A stretch of DNA of 64,000 nucleotides. It comes from Paenibacillus sp. JNUCC-31. GTDB lineage: Bacteria; Bacillota; Bacilli; Paenibacillales; Paenibacillaceae. The notes under the pieces are model-generated. The model had not been told where the DNA came from and searched no databases. It was given only the letters and a program-made list of their open reading frames with translations. The DNA lies in NCBI RefSeq assembly GCF_014844075.1, contig NZ_CP062165.1:6448001-6512000 (forward strand), in the 5' to 3' direction. The position numbers were made by a program, and so were the translations under genes. This document shows, piece after piece, positions 26,321 to 34,399 of this stretch (positions are counted from its first letter, which is position 1; each line of letters opens with the position of its first letter).

Positions 26321-28753
26321 TTGTTTGACAACAAGGAAACGTTCAAGAGTATTTTTAGGCGGAATCTGGTTAGCAAATTAGGCAAACCACTTGAAGAGGC
26401 TACGCAGGAAGATGTCTATCACGTACTTGGTAGCATGATCCGCGAATATGCGGGTCAGGATTGGGCGACGTCGAATCAGGGATTTAAGCAGCGCCAGGAT
26501 AAACAGGTTTATTACTTCTCGCTGGAATTCCTGATTGGACGTCTGCTCGGCAACAATCTGCTGAATGTGAATGAATTGGAACTCGTTCGTGAAAGTCTGG
26601 CTGAATTGGGCTTCTCTTTGGAAGAAGTGGAGGAACAGGAGGCGGATGCAGGTCTCGGTAACGGAGGTCTGGGACGACTCGCAGCCTGTTTTCTGGATTC
26701 ATTGGCATCCCTGGGTTACGCGGGACATGGGTGCGGTATTCGATATAAATATGGTTTGTTTGAGCAAAAAATTATCAACGGCAATCAGGTGGAATTACCC
26801 GATAATTGGCTTGATAAGGGTAATGAATGGGAAGTGCGCCGTCCGGAAAAAAAGGTGGAAGTGCAATTCTGGGGCCATGTTGAGGCCTATGAACAGGATG
26901 GACAGTACCAATTTGTCACAAAGGATGCCGAATCGGTTGTAGCTGTGCCTTATGATGTGCCTGTTATTGGTTATGGTCAGCCGCATGTGAACACATTGCG
27001 ATTGTGGAGCGCGGAGCCCAAGCGGGGGACCTCGCTGGATACCCCCTCAAACTATTACGGATATCTGGATTACGGTCGTTCCGTAGAATCGATCTCAGAG
27101 TTCTTGTACCCGGATGATTCCCAATACGAGGGCAAGCTGCTCCGTCTGAAACAGCAATACTTTATGTGTTCTGCTGGCGTACAGAGTGCTTTGCGTACAT
27201 TTAATAAACTAGAGCTCCCCTATGATCGATTGCCGGATAAGGTAGCGTTTCATATCAATGATACGCACCCAACACTGGTCATTCCCGAACTGATGCGGAT
27301 TCTGATTGATGTCAAAGGATACGGATGGGATGAAGCTTGGGATATCACAACCCGCACCGTATCCTATACCAACCATACAACGTTAAGCGAGGCGCTTGAA
27401 AAGTGGCCTGTAGCCATGATCAGCAAGCTGCTGCCACGCATTTACATGATTATTGAAGAGATCAACAAACGATTCTGCGGCATGCTGCTCGAGCGTTATC
27501 CCGGAGACCCGGATCGAATTCAGCATCTGGCGATTATTGCATACGATCAGGTGCGGATGGCGAATCTGGCTATTGTGGGCAGTCATAGCGTGAATGGTGT
27601 CGCGGCATTGCATACTGAAATATTGAAAGAACGGGAAATGGCACCGTTCTATGCGCTCTATCCGGAACGCTTTAATAACAAAACCAATGGCATCACTCAT
27701 CGCCGCTGGCTGATGCATGCCAACCCGAAGCTGTCAAATCTGATTACAGATACGATTGGAAGGGATTGGATTACGGAGCCGGGCAGACTGAATGAGCTGG
27801 TAGGTGCTGCGGATGATGCTTCATTCCAGCAGCAATTCCATTCCATCAAACGCCACAATAAAGAGCGGCTGGCTGCGTATATCCTGGATCATACCGGAAC
27901 AGCCGTCAACCCGGACTCCATTTTTGACGTACAGGTGAAAAGGCTGCATGGCTACAAACGGCAGTTGCTCAACATTCTGCATGTCATGCATCTGTATAAC
28001 CGACTCAAAAGCGACGCTTCGTTTGATATCGTGCCACGCACGTTCATTTTTGGAGCAAAGGCGGCGCCGAGTTATTATTTTGCCAAGAAAATCATCAAGC
28101 TGATTAACACGGTGGCAGATAGGGTGAATCGCGATGCGGCCGTGAAAGATCGCCTGCAGGTATTTTTCCTGGAAAACTATTCAGTCTCTCTTGCCGAGAA
28201 AATTATTCCGGCCGCAGACGTCAGCGAACAGATTTCAACTGCAGGCAAGGAAGCCTCAGGTACGGGTAACATGAAGTTCATGATGAACGGTGCGTTAACC
28301 ATAGGTACAATGGATGGCGCGAATGTGGAGATGGCTGAGCAGGTCGGTCAGGACAATATGTTCATCTTTGGTCTGAGCGCAGACGAAGTAATGGATTATT
28401 ACCGCTCCGGCAGTTATCGGCCGAGTGAGATTGTGCAGCAGGATGAACGGATTCGCGAGGTAGTAGAGCAACTGGTACATCCGGGAGCGTTCTGTGAGCG
28501 TGATGGTGAATTCTGGGACATCTATGATTCCTTGCTGGCTCATGGTGACGAATACTTTGTGTTACGTGACTTTGCTGGCTATGCGGATGCCCATGCTGCC
28601 ATCGATTTGGCTTATCGTGATATACCGGGATGGACGCGTAAGGCTGTACTGAATACGGCTCATTCCGGTATTTTCTCCAGTGATCGCACTATCAGTGAAT
28701 ATGCAACAGATATCTGGGGCATTCATCCGGTGTCCGGAAACTGGAAGGGCTAG
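26321..28753 (+). CDS. glgP: Glycogen/maltodextrin phosphorylase
   Basis: This 810-residue GT35 enzyme phosphorolyses alpha-1,4-glucan ends to glucose-1-phosphate. The pyridoxal phosphate lysine is in EASGTGNMKFMMNGALTIGT (Lys near 652). Other family signatures are GLGNGGLGRLAACFLDS, the ANLAIVGSHSVNGVAALHTE glucan-site segment and the KRLHGYKRQLLNILH motif. The length is typical of bacterial GlgP. TTG 26321 is the start, with GGGAGGA at 26306-26312 and 8 bases spacing. It lies in the same direction as glgC-glgD but after a structured gap. No glgA or glgB is present, so synthase and branching enzyme must be elsewhere. Confidence 0.95.
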   Translation: MFDNKETFKSIFRRNLVSKLGKPLEEATQEDVYHVLGSMIREYAGQDWATSNQGFKQRQDKQVYYFSLEFLIGRLLGNNLLNVNELELVRESLAELGFSLEEVEEQEADAGLGNGGLGRLAACFLDSLASLGYAGHGCGIRYKYGLFEQKIINGNQVELPDNWLDKGNEWEVRRPEKKVEVQFWGHVEAYEQDGQYQFVTKDAESVVAVPYDVPVIGYGQPHVNTLRLWSAEPKRGTSLDTPSNYYGYLDYGRSVESISEFLYPDDSQYEGKLLRLKQQYFMCSAGVQSALRTFNKLELPYDRLPDKVAFHINDTHPTLVIPELMRILIDVKGYGWDEAWDITTRTVSYTNHTTLSEALEKWPVAMISKLLPRIYMIIEEINKRFCGMLLERYPGDPDRIQHLAIIAYDQVRMANLAIVGSHSVNGVAALHTEILKEREMAPFYALYPERFNNKTNGITHRRWLMHANPKLSNLITDTIGRDWITEPGRLNELVGAADDASFQQQFHSIKRHNKERLAAYILDHTGTAVNPDSIFDVQVKRLHGYKRQLLNILHVMHLYNRLKSDASFDIVPRTFIFGAKAAPSYYFAKKIIKLINTVADRVNRDAAVKDRLQVFFLENYSVSLAEKIIPAADVSEQISTAGKEASGTGNMKFMMNGALTIGTMDGANVEMAEQVGQDNMFIFGLSADEVMDYYRSGSYRPSEIVQQDERIREVVEQLVHPGAFCERDGEFWDIYDSLLAHGDEYFVLRDFAGYADAHAAIDLAYRDIPGWTRKAVLNTAHSGIFSSDRTISEYATDIWGIHPVSGNWKG

Positions 28754-28841
28754 AACTCTTTTGATTGATTTATAAAACAAAATTGCCTTGTGCACAGGGA
28801 TAATTTCTGCGAAGTTAACAATCCTTCAAGCGGAGATTTGT

Positions 28842-28863
28842 CCTTGTTGCGCAAGGTTTTTTT
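28842..28863 (+). terminator. Terminator after glgP
   Basis: CCTTG-TTGCG-CAAGG is followed by seven T. An upstream CCTTGTGCACAGGG could form an alternative pairing. The rest of 28754-29028 shows no gene. Confidence 0.8.
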
Positions 28864-29028
28864 GCATATAGGGACATGTACAAAGGAACGATGAACGAAG
28901 GGAGAAACCGTATTTCGAGGAGAAATATGTAGGGGGATCCAAGCCTGAACAGCTGGACATAAAGATCTATATCCCTATAAAATAGACCTTACCGCTCGGC
29001 GGAAATAAAGGTCGGAGGATTTCAATAT

Positions 29029-29493
29029 ATGAATAAAGGATCGTGGCTGCGCTCCAGATGGGTCCTGGCCATTGTCGCCTGTATGGCGGCACTATATATG
29101 CTGTTCATGGGCAACTTGCTCTTCGTCAGTGGTAGAACGCCTGGCATGAACTATCAATATAATTTGGTACCCTTGGAGACAATCAAGCCGCTTCTTTTTG
29201 AAAGGTATCGATATCATACAGAATCCTGGGTGAAGAATCTGTTTGGCAATATTGTCTTGTTTATTCCGCTTGGCATATGGATACCCTGGTTATTTCGCCG
29301 ATGCCGAAAGTTTTTCACATTCACAGGCACAGTCGTTGTGCTTCTGTTTGCAGTCGAGTTCACACAATTCATTACTCGTGTTGGTTCGTTTGATGTCGAT
29401 GACATTATTTTAAATACGCTGGGAGCCTGGATGGGGTACATAGCGTTTACTTTACTCAAGTTCAAGTACTCACAGAGAGAGGCTCGATATTAG
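29029..29493 (+). CDS. VanZ-family membrane protein
   Basis: This 154-residue integral membrane protein has about four helices. The VanZ hallmarks are NLVPLETIKPLL after helix 1, FGNIVLFIPLGIWIPWLF in the middle, and the conserved acidic pair in EFTQFITRVGSFDVDDIILNTLGAWMGY (shown in pieces: EFTQ, DVDDIILNTLG). The family is named for VanZ of Tn1546, linked to low-level teicoplanin resistance, but most chromosomal members have no proven function. A GGAGG precedes ATG 29029. There is no vancomycin-resistance gene nearby, so resistance is not implied. Confidence 0.88.
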   Translation: MNKGSWLRSRWVLAIVACMAALYMLFMGNLLFVSGRTPGMNYQYNLVPLETIKPLLFERYRYHTESWVKNLFGNIVLFIPLGIWIPWLFRRCRKFFTFTGTVVVLLFAVEFTQFITRVGSFDVDDIILNTLGAWMGYIAFTLLKFKYSQREARY

Positions 29494-29621
29494 ACTGCGA
29501 TGGGCGGTTAATAGAGGGCCTTTTTTGTGTTCCGTCTTGATTCCGTGTGTTTATAAGGGGACCTTTTCGGATAAAACATATTAACGGGTAATATAGTAAG
29601 GTGTAATGTGATGAAAGCGAG

Positions 29622-31313
29622 GTGGGCAATATCGTCTGGTGGAAAGAGAGTGTAGTGTATCAGATTTACCCCAACAGCTTCAAAGATTCGGATGGGGATG
29701 GTCAGGGTGACTTGCAAGGCATATATGACAAACTTGATTATTTGAGTCAACTGGGTGTGGATGTCATCTGGATCTGTCCGATCTATGATTCCCCCGGACA
29801 TGATAACGGGTATGACATCCGGGATTACTACGCTATTTTACGCAAGTATGGCACAATGGAGGATTTCGACCGTCTGCTCGACGAGGCACACAAGCGGGGT
29901 CTCAAGATCATGATGGATCTGGTTTTGAATCATACGTCCGATGAACATCCATGGTTTGTCGAATCACGATCATCGCTGGTGAATCCAAAACGGGATTACT
30001 ACATTTGGCGTTCAGGCAAGAACGGTCAGGTTCCAAACAACTGGGAATCTTACTTCGGGGGCTCCGTATGGAAACATGATCCAGAAACGAATGAATATTA
30101 TATGCATTTGTATTCCGAGCATCAGCCGGATCTCAACTGGAACAATTCACAGATGGCTGAAGAGATGTATGAGATGGTACATTGGTGGCTGCAAAAAGGT
30201 GTTGATGGTTTCCGACTCGATGCGGTAGCGCATATCGCCAAGGCGGAGGGGCTGCCGAGTGCTCACAATCCGGACAATTTGCCTGTCGTTCCGGCGTACC
30301 AGCTTTTTTCCAACCTGGAGCAGGTACATTCCATCCTGAGCAAACTGAACAATTTGATCCTGAAGCCATATGGTCCAATGACGGTTGGAGAGACTTCAGG
30401 ACTTGGCCCCGAGCAGGCGCTGGCCTATGTTGGGACAGATCGGAATGAGCTGAACATGGTGTTCCAGTTTGAGCATATGTTTGTGGATGCCAAATCCGCT
30501 GGAATCGGCAAATGGAACTATCGGGAGTGGAAGCTTCCTGAGCTGAAAGAAATCATGAGCCGCTGGCAAACCGTGCTGCATGGCAGGGGCTGGAATGCCA
30601 ACTATATGGGCAATCATGATCAACCGCGTCCGGTATCCCGCTTCGGTGATGATGGCAAGTACAGAGTTCGCTCTGCCCAGATGCTGGCTACCTGGATGCT
30701 CACCCTGGAAGGCACACCGTACATTTACCAAGGGGAAGAGATTGGCATGACCAATGTTGCTTTTCCTAATATTGAGGATTATCGGGATATTGAGACGATG
30801 AATTATTATCGACAGCACATTGGTCAGGGGCGTTCAAAACCTGAAGTGATGCAGGCGATTTGGCGTAAGAGTCGTGATAATGCCCGTACGCCGATGCAGT
30901 GGGATGATACGAAACATGCAGGATTTACCGAGGGTGAGCCTTGGATTCAGGTGAACGAGAATTATACTGAGATTAATGTGGCTGATGCCGAACGTGATCC
31001 CCAGTCCATTCTGCATTATTACCGCAAACTGATTGCACTTCGCAAACAACATAAAGTACTCATCTACGGGGCCTATGAGCTGCTTTTGCCGGATGATCCT
31101 GACATCTATGTTTATACCCGTACGTTGGACGATGAACAAATGCTGGTTATAATGAACTTTCGTGAGCATGAGCCCGAGATGCAATGGCCGGAAGGATGGA
31201 GCTCGAAACAGGCCAAGCTGCTCATTAGCAACGTAAGCAAACGTTATTCCACTGATGAGGGCGCAATTCTTCTTCAGCCTTATGAAGCAAGGGTTTATCA
31301 AATGCGTCAGTAA
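29622..31313 (+). CDS. GH13 alpha-glucosidase / oligo-1,6-glucosidase
   Basis: This 563-residue cytosolic glycoside hydrolase hydrolyses isomaltose-, maltose- or sucrose-type oligosaccharides. GH13 regions are visible: DLVLNHTSDEHPW (region I), GFRLDAVAHI with the nucleophile Asp (II), VGETSG with the acid-base Glu (III) and YMGNHDQPR (IV). The motif NGYDIRDY and the MalL/TreA-type N-terminus WWKESVVYQIYPNSF place it in subfamily 31. It lies in a carbohydrate block and shares domain layout with the phosphotrehalase at 32649. GTG 29622 is the only conventional start, but it lies inside GAGGTGG. ATC 29631, 8 bases after GAGG, is a real alternative (M-V-W-W-K). Confidence 0.9.
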   Translation: MGNIVWWKESVVYQIYPNSFKDSDGDGQGDLQGIYDKLDYLSQLGVDVIWICPIYDSPGHDNGYDIRDYYAILRKYGTMEDFDRLLDEAHKRGLKIMMDLVLNHTSDEHPWFVESRSSLVNPKRDYYIWRSGKNGQVPNNWESYFGGSVWKHDPETNEYYMHLYSEHQPDLNWNNSQMAEEMYEMVHWWLQKGVDGFRLDAVAHIAKAEGLPSAHNPDNLPVVPAYQLFSNLEQVHSILSKLNNLILKPYGPMTVGETSGLGPEQALAYVGTDRNELNMVFQFEHMFVDAKSAGIGKWNYREWKLPELKEIMSRWQTVLHGRGWNANYMGNHDQPRPVSRFGDDGKYRVRSAQMLATWMLTLEGTPYIYQGEEIGMTNVAFPNIEDYRDIETMNYYRQHIGQGRSKPEVMQAIWRKSRDNARTPMQWDDTKHAGFTEGEPWIQVNENYTEINVADAERDPQSILHYYRKLIALRKQHKVLIYGAYELLLPDDPDIYVYTRTLDDEQMLVIMNFREHEPEMQWPEGWSSKQAKLLISNVSKRYSTDEGAILLQPYEARVYQMRQ

Positions 31314-31324
31314 GAGCGTTATTT

Positions 31325-31354
31325 TTGCTTTGGTAAAGAGATTTGAATTATAAT
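31325..31354 (+). promoter_or_regulatory. Putative SigA promoter of the UPF0173 hydrolase
   Basis: TTGCTT (31325-31330), an 18-base spacer and TATAAT (31349-31354) lie about 45 bases before the TTG start. Confidence 0.5.
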
Positions 31355-31399
31355 ATAGGTTGAAAATGAAAATAATGCATAGGTCAGGAGGATGCCAAT

Positions 31400-32092
31400 T
31401 TGCTGAATATTACCTACCATGGTCACTCTAGTGTACAACTGGGCACAGAAAATAAATCTTTGATTATTGATCCTTTTCTTCGTGGGAATGAACTTGCTGT
31501 CACCAAACCGGAAGACATTAAGACGGATGCCGTTTTACTGACACATGCACATATGGATCACATTTTGGATGCTGAACCCATTGCCAAGGTCAATCATGCC
31601 AAGGTGGTCGCTATTGTGGAACTGGCTACATATATGTCATGGAAGGGGCTGGATACCCTTGGCATGAACATGGGTGGAACGGTAGATCTTGGCTTTGCCC
31701 AAGCCAAAATGATCCAGGCTTTCCATACGTCCGGGATCGTGCTGGAAGAGGAGCAACGGATCATGTACGCAGGTTTGCCAGCAGGATATATCATTCACAT
31801 TGGCGGTAAAACCATTTTGCATGCCGGAGATACGAGCCTGTTCGGTGATATGAAAATGATCGGTGATCGCCATGATATCGATGTAGCTTTCCTGCCTATT
31901 GGCGGTCATTACACCATGGGGCCGGAAGATGCTCTGCAAGCGGCGGAATGGTTCAATGCCAAGCTGACGATCCCCGTTCATTATGATACATTCCCGATGA
32001 TTCGTCAGGACGCCGAGAAGTTTGTGGAGCAGCTTGCTTCCAAAGGACTGGAGGGTCGTGTACTGGCACCGGGAGAGTCTCTTACGCTATAA
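31400..32092 (+). CDS. UPF0173 metal-dependent hydrolase (metallo-beta-lactamase fold)
   Basis: This 230-residue protein has the MBL-fold motif HAHMDH (in LLTHAHMDHILDAE), the upstream YHGHSSVQL strand, LIIDPF, ILHAGDTSLFGDM with the bridging Asp, and a terminal IPVHYDTFPMI His. UPF0173/YtkL-type proteins are widespread and the physiological substrate is not established. TTG 31400 is the start, 7 bases after AGGAGGA (31386-31392). It ends in an 18-base perfect hairpin terminator, so it is monocistronic. Confidence 0.88.
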   Translation: MLNITYHGHSSVQLGTENKSLIIDPFLRGNELAVTKPEDIKTDAVLLTHAHMDHILDAEPIAKVNHAKVVAIVELATYMSWKGLDTLGMNMGGTVDLGFAQAKMIQAFHTSGIVLEEEQRIMYAGLPAGYIIHIGGKTILHAGDTSLFGDMKMIGDRHDIDVAFLPIGGHYTMGPEDALQAAEWFNAKLTIPVHYDTFPMIRQDAEKFVEQLASKGLEGRVLAPGESLTL

Positions 32093-32136
32093 TGTTCTCT
32101 TAACCATTGTTTAATCACAAAAGCAATGTGAAGCTA

Positions 32137-32182
32137 AAGACGAATACCACGTCAATATAACTGACGTGGTATTCGTCTTTTT
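32137..32182 (+). terminator. Perfect 18-bp stem terminator after the UPF0173 gene
   Basis: AAGACGAATACCACGTCA pairs without mismatch with TGACGTGGTATTCGTCTT around ATATAAC, followed by TTT. Confidence 0.92.
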
Positions 32183-32390
32183 GCGGTTTTAAGTTCAATT
32201 TTGAACCACCCAGTTGGTAAAAATGACAAAAAATTTCGCAATGCCTTTGTTGAAGCTCAGCTCGGAGCGGATCGATTCATGGATACCATGCGTGCGTGTA
32301 TTCACCAATCTGACGGGCAAACTGTGTTGCGACATGTGTAGTGGCCTAATGGGAAGGGCTGCTGGACCAAACAAGATCAACCATAGAAAT

Positions 32391-32441
32391 TAAACCGTCT
32401 GTTCTTCCGAATCAACGTATCGGGTGTCAGGCGGTTTTTTT
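32391..32441 (+). terminator. Orphan terminator in the pre-treA intergenic region
   Basis: ACCGTCTG pairs with CAGGCGGT, followed by seven T. Between the previous terminator and this one lies only a 46-codon frame at 32201-32341 (TTG start, no clear ribosome binding site). Confidence 0.7.
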
Positions 32442-32560
32442 CGTCCAAGCTACTTCTATCATGGAGTTATCGAACGCATAAATTGAAAAAAGTGTTACAG
32501 AGGTGGCACTTATGGGGAATGTGTAGAAGAGGTAAATTATAGTCATATTGAAGTTTCAAC

Positions 32561-32573
32561 TTGTATATACATG
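32561..32573. promoter_or_regulatory. TreR-type operator upstream of the trehalose operon
   Basis: TTGTATATACATG closely matches the TTGTATATACAA palindrome bound by the GntR-family trehalose repressor TreR in Bacillus. TTGTAT (32561-32566) could also be the -35 of a promoter with TAATAT at 32584-32589 (17-base spacer), so repressor binding would occlude RNA polymerase. Trehalose-6-phosphate is the known inducer. Confidence 0.75.
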
Positions 32574-32648
32574 TTTAGTTATGTAATATAGAAATGAAGT
32601 TAGTTCGAGATTACCACTTAGGCAATACAATTTATTGGAGGCGTTAAC

Positions 32649-34370
32649 ATGAGTTCTACGAATACAACTTCCTCATCGTGGTGGAGAACCTCCACGGTGT
32701 ATCAGGTATATCCCAAGAGCTTCAATGATACGACCGGTTCGGGCACCGGAGATATCCGAGGTTTGACCGAAAAGCTGGACTACTTGCAGCATCTGGGTAT
32801 TGATATTGTTTGGCTGCAGCCAGTATATGTATCGCCGCAGCATGATAATGGATATGACGTTGCGGACTATTATCGGATTAATCCTGATTTTGGAACCATG
32901 GAGGATTTTGACGAATTGCTCAAAGGGCTAAAGGCTCGTGGTATGAAGCTGATGATTGATGTCGTGGTGAATCACTCGTCTATTGATCATGAGTGGTTCC
33001 AGCAATCTCGCTCTTCCAAGGATAATCCGTATCGTGATTATTATATTTGGAGAGATCCTGCTCCAGATGGCGGTGTGCCGAATAACTGGCAGTCCAAGTT
33101 TGGTGGACCGGCATGGCAGTATGATGAGCAGACAGGGCAGTACTTTCTGACGCTGTTTGACAAGACGCAAGCCGATCTGAATTGGGAGAACGAGCAGGTG
33201 CGCAAGGAAATACGTGACATGATCAAGTTCTGGGCGGAAAAAGGTGTCGACGGTTTCCGTATGGACGTCATTAATCTGATCTCGAAGGATCAGCGCTTTC
33301 CGGACGATGATGGCAGTGTGTTACCCGGTGATGGACGCAAGTTCTACACCGACGGACCACGTGTGCATGAGTACATTACCGAGATGTATGAAGAGGTCTT
33401 TGGGCCACATAATATGGTAACCGTAGGGGAGATGTCCTCCACGACGCTGGAGCATTGCATCCGATACTCCAATCCTGCCTCCCGCGAATTCTCAATGACC
33501 TTCAACTTTCATCATCTGAAAGTGGATTATCCGAACGGACAGAAATGGGAACTGATGCCATATGATTTTGAAGCGCTGAAACAGCTGTTCAGCCAGTGGC
33601 AGACAGGTATGCAGGCAGGTGGAGGCTGGAACGCCCTGTTCCTGAACAACCATGATCAGCCGCGGGCATTATCCCGTTTTGCGGATGATGGAGATTACCG
33701 TACCGAGAGTGCCAAAATGCTGGCAACTACGATCCATGGCATGCAAGGCACACCTTACGTTTATCAGGGCGAAGAGATTGGGATGCCTAATCCGGTCTGG
33801 AACGATGTAAGCGAATTCCGCGACATTGAGTCGACGAATATGTATCGGTTGCTCCAGGAAGAGCGAGGCAAATCCGCCGAGGAAGCATTCCGTATTGTAA
33901 AGGAACGCTCCCGTGACAATTCCCGCACACCCATGCAATGGGATGGAAGTGAAAATGCCGGATTTACAACGGGTACGCCTTGGATCAAAGTGGATGAACG
34001 TTATCCGTCGATTCATGTGGCCCAGCAGCTGGCTGACCCGGATTCGATCTACTATCATTACCGCAAACTGATTGCACTTCGCAAACAGCTTAAAGTGCTG
34101 ACGGACGGACTATATGAACGTCTGGACGACGCACATCCGGATGTATTTGCTTATGCGCGGTCGAATGGAAGCGAAACGCTGCTTGTCGTTTCCAACTTCA
34201 GCAAGAGAGACGTGACGTTTACTCTTCCAGGTGCTGTATGGAATGACCACATTGCTGGCAAATCAGCAGATTTGCTGGTAGCCAATACGAAGGCAACGCC
34301 TGCTCTGGATCAAGAAATATCCCTTAGCCCGTATGCATCCTATATGTGGCTTATACCGCAACAGGACTAA
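32649..34370 (+). CDS. treA: Phospho-alpha-(1-1)-glucosidase (trehalose-6-phosphate hydrolase)
   Basis: This 573-residue cytosolic GH13 enzyme splits trehalose-6-phosphate into glucose and glucose-6-phosphate. GH13 regions are DVVVNHSSIDHEWF (I), GFRMDVINLIS with the nucleophile Asp (II), VGEMSST with the Glu (III) and FLNNHDQPRALSRF (IV). The DGRKFYTDGPRVHEYI segment and the FNFHHLKVDYPNGQKW segment are typical of TreA/TreC. It starts 14 bases after GGAGGCG, at ATG 32649. It is followed after 29 bases by a trehalose PTS permease gene and preceded by a TreR-type operator; together these make the phosphotrehalase assignment much firmer than sequence similarity to other alpha-glucosidases alone. 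Confidence 0.93.
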   Translation: MSSTNTTSSSWWRTSTVYQVYPKSFNDTTGSGTGDIRGLTEKLDYLQHLGIDIVWLQPVYVSPQHDNGYDVADYYRINPDFGTMEDFDELLKGLKARGMKLMIDVVVNHSSIDHEWFQQSRSSKDNPYRDYYIWRDPAPDGGVPNNWQSKFGGPAWQYDEQTGQYFLTLFDKTQADLNWENEQVRKEIRDMIKFWAEKGVDGFRMDVINLISKDQRFPDDDGSVLPGDGRKFYTDGPRVHEYITEMYEEVFGPHNMVTVGEMSSTTLEHCIRYSNPASREFSMTFNFHHLKVDYPNGQKWELMPYDFEALKQLFSQWQTGMQAGGGWNALFLNNHDQPRALSRFADDGDYRTESAKMLATTIHGMQGTPYVYQGEEIGMPNPVWNDVSEFRDIESTNMYRLLQEERGKSAEEAFRIVKERSRDNSRTPMQWDGSENAGFTTGTPWIKVDERYPSIHVAQQLADPDSIYYHYRKLIALRKQLKVLTDGLYERLDDAHPDVFAYARSNGSETLLVVSNFSKRDVTFTLPGAVWNDHIAGKSADLLVANTKATPALDQEISLSPYASYMWLIPQQD

Positions 34371-34399
34371 TTCACATTATATAAGTGGGAAGTGAAAAT

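Noticed and set aside
29029..29493. VanZ as a glycopeptide-resistance determinant
   Set aside because: Only a family match; no vanHAX-like or regulatory genes are nearby, so resistance cannot be claimed.
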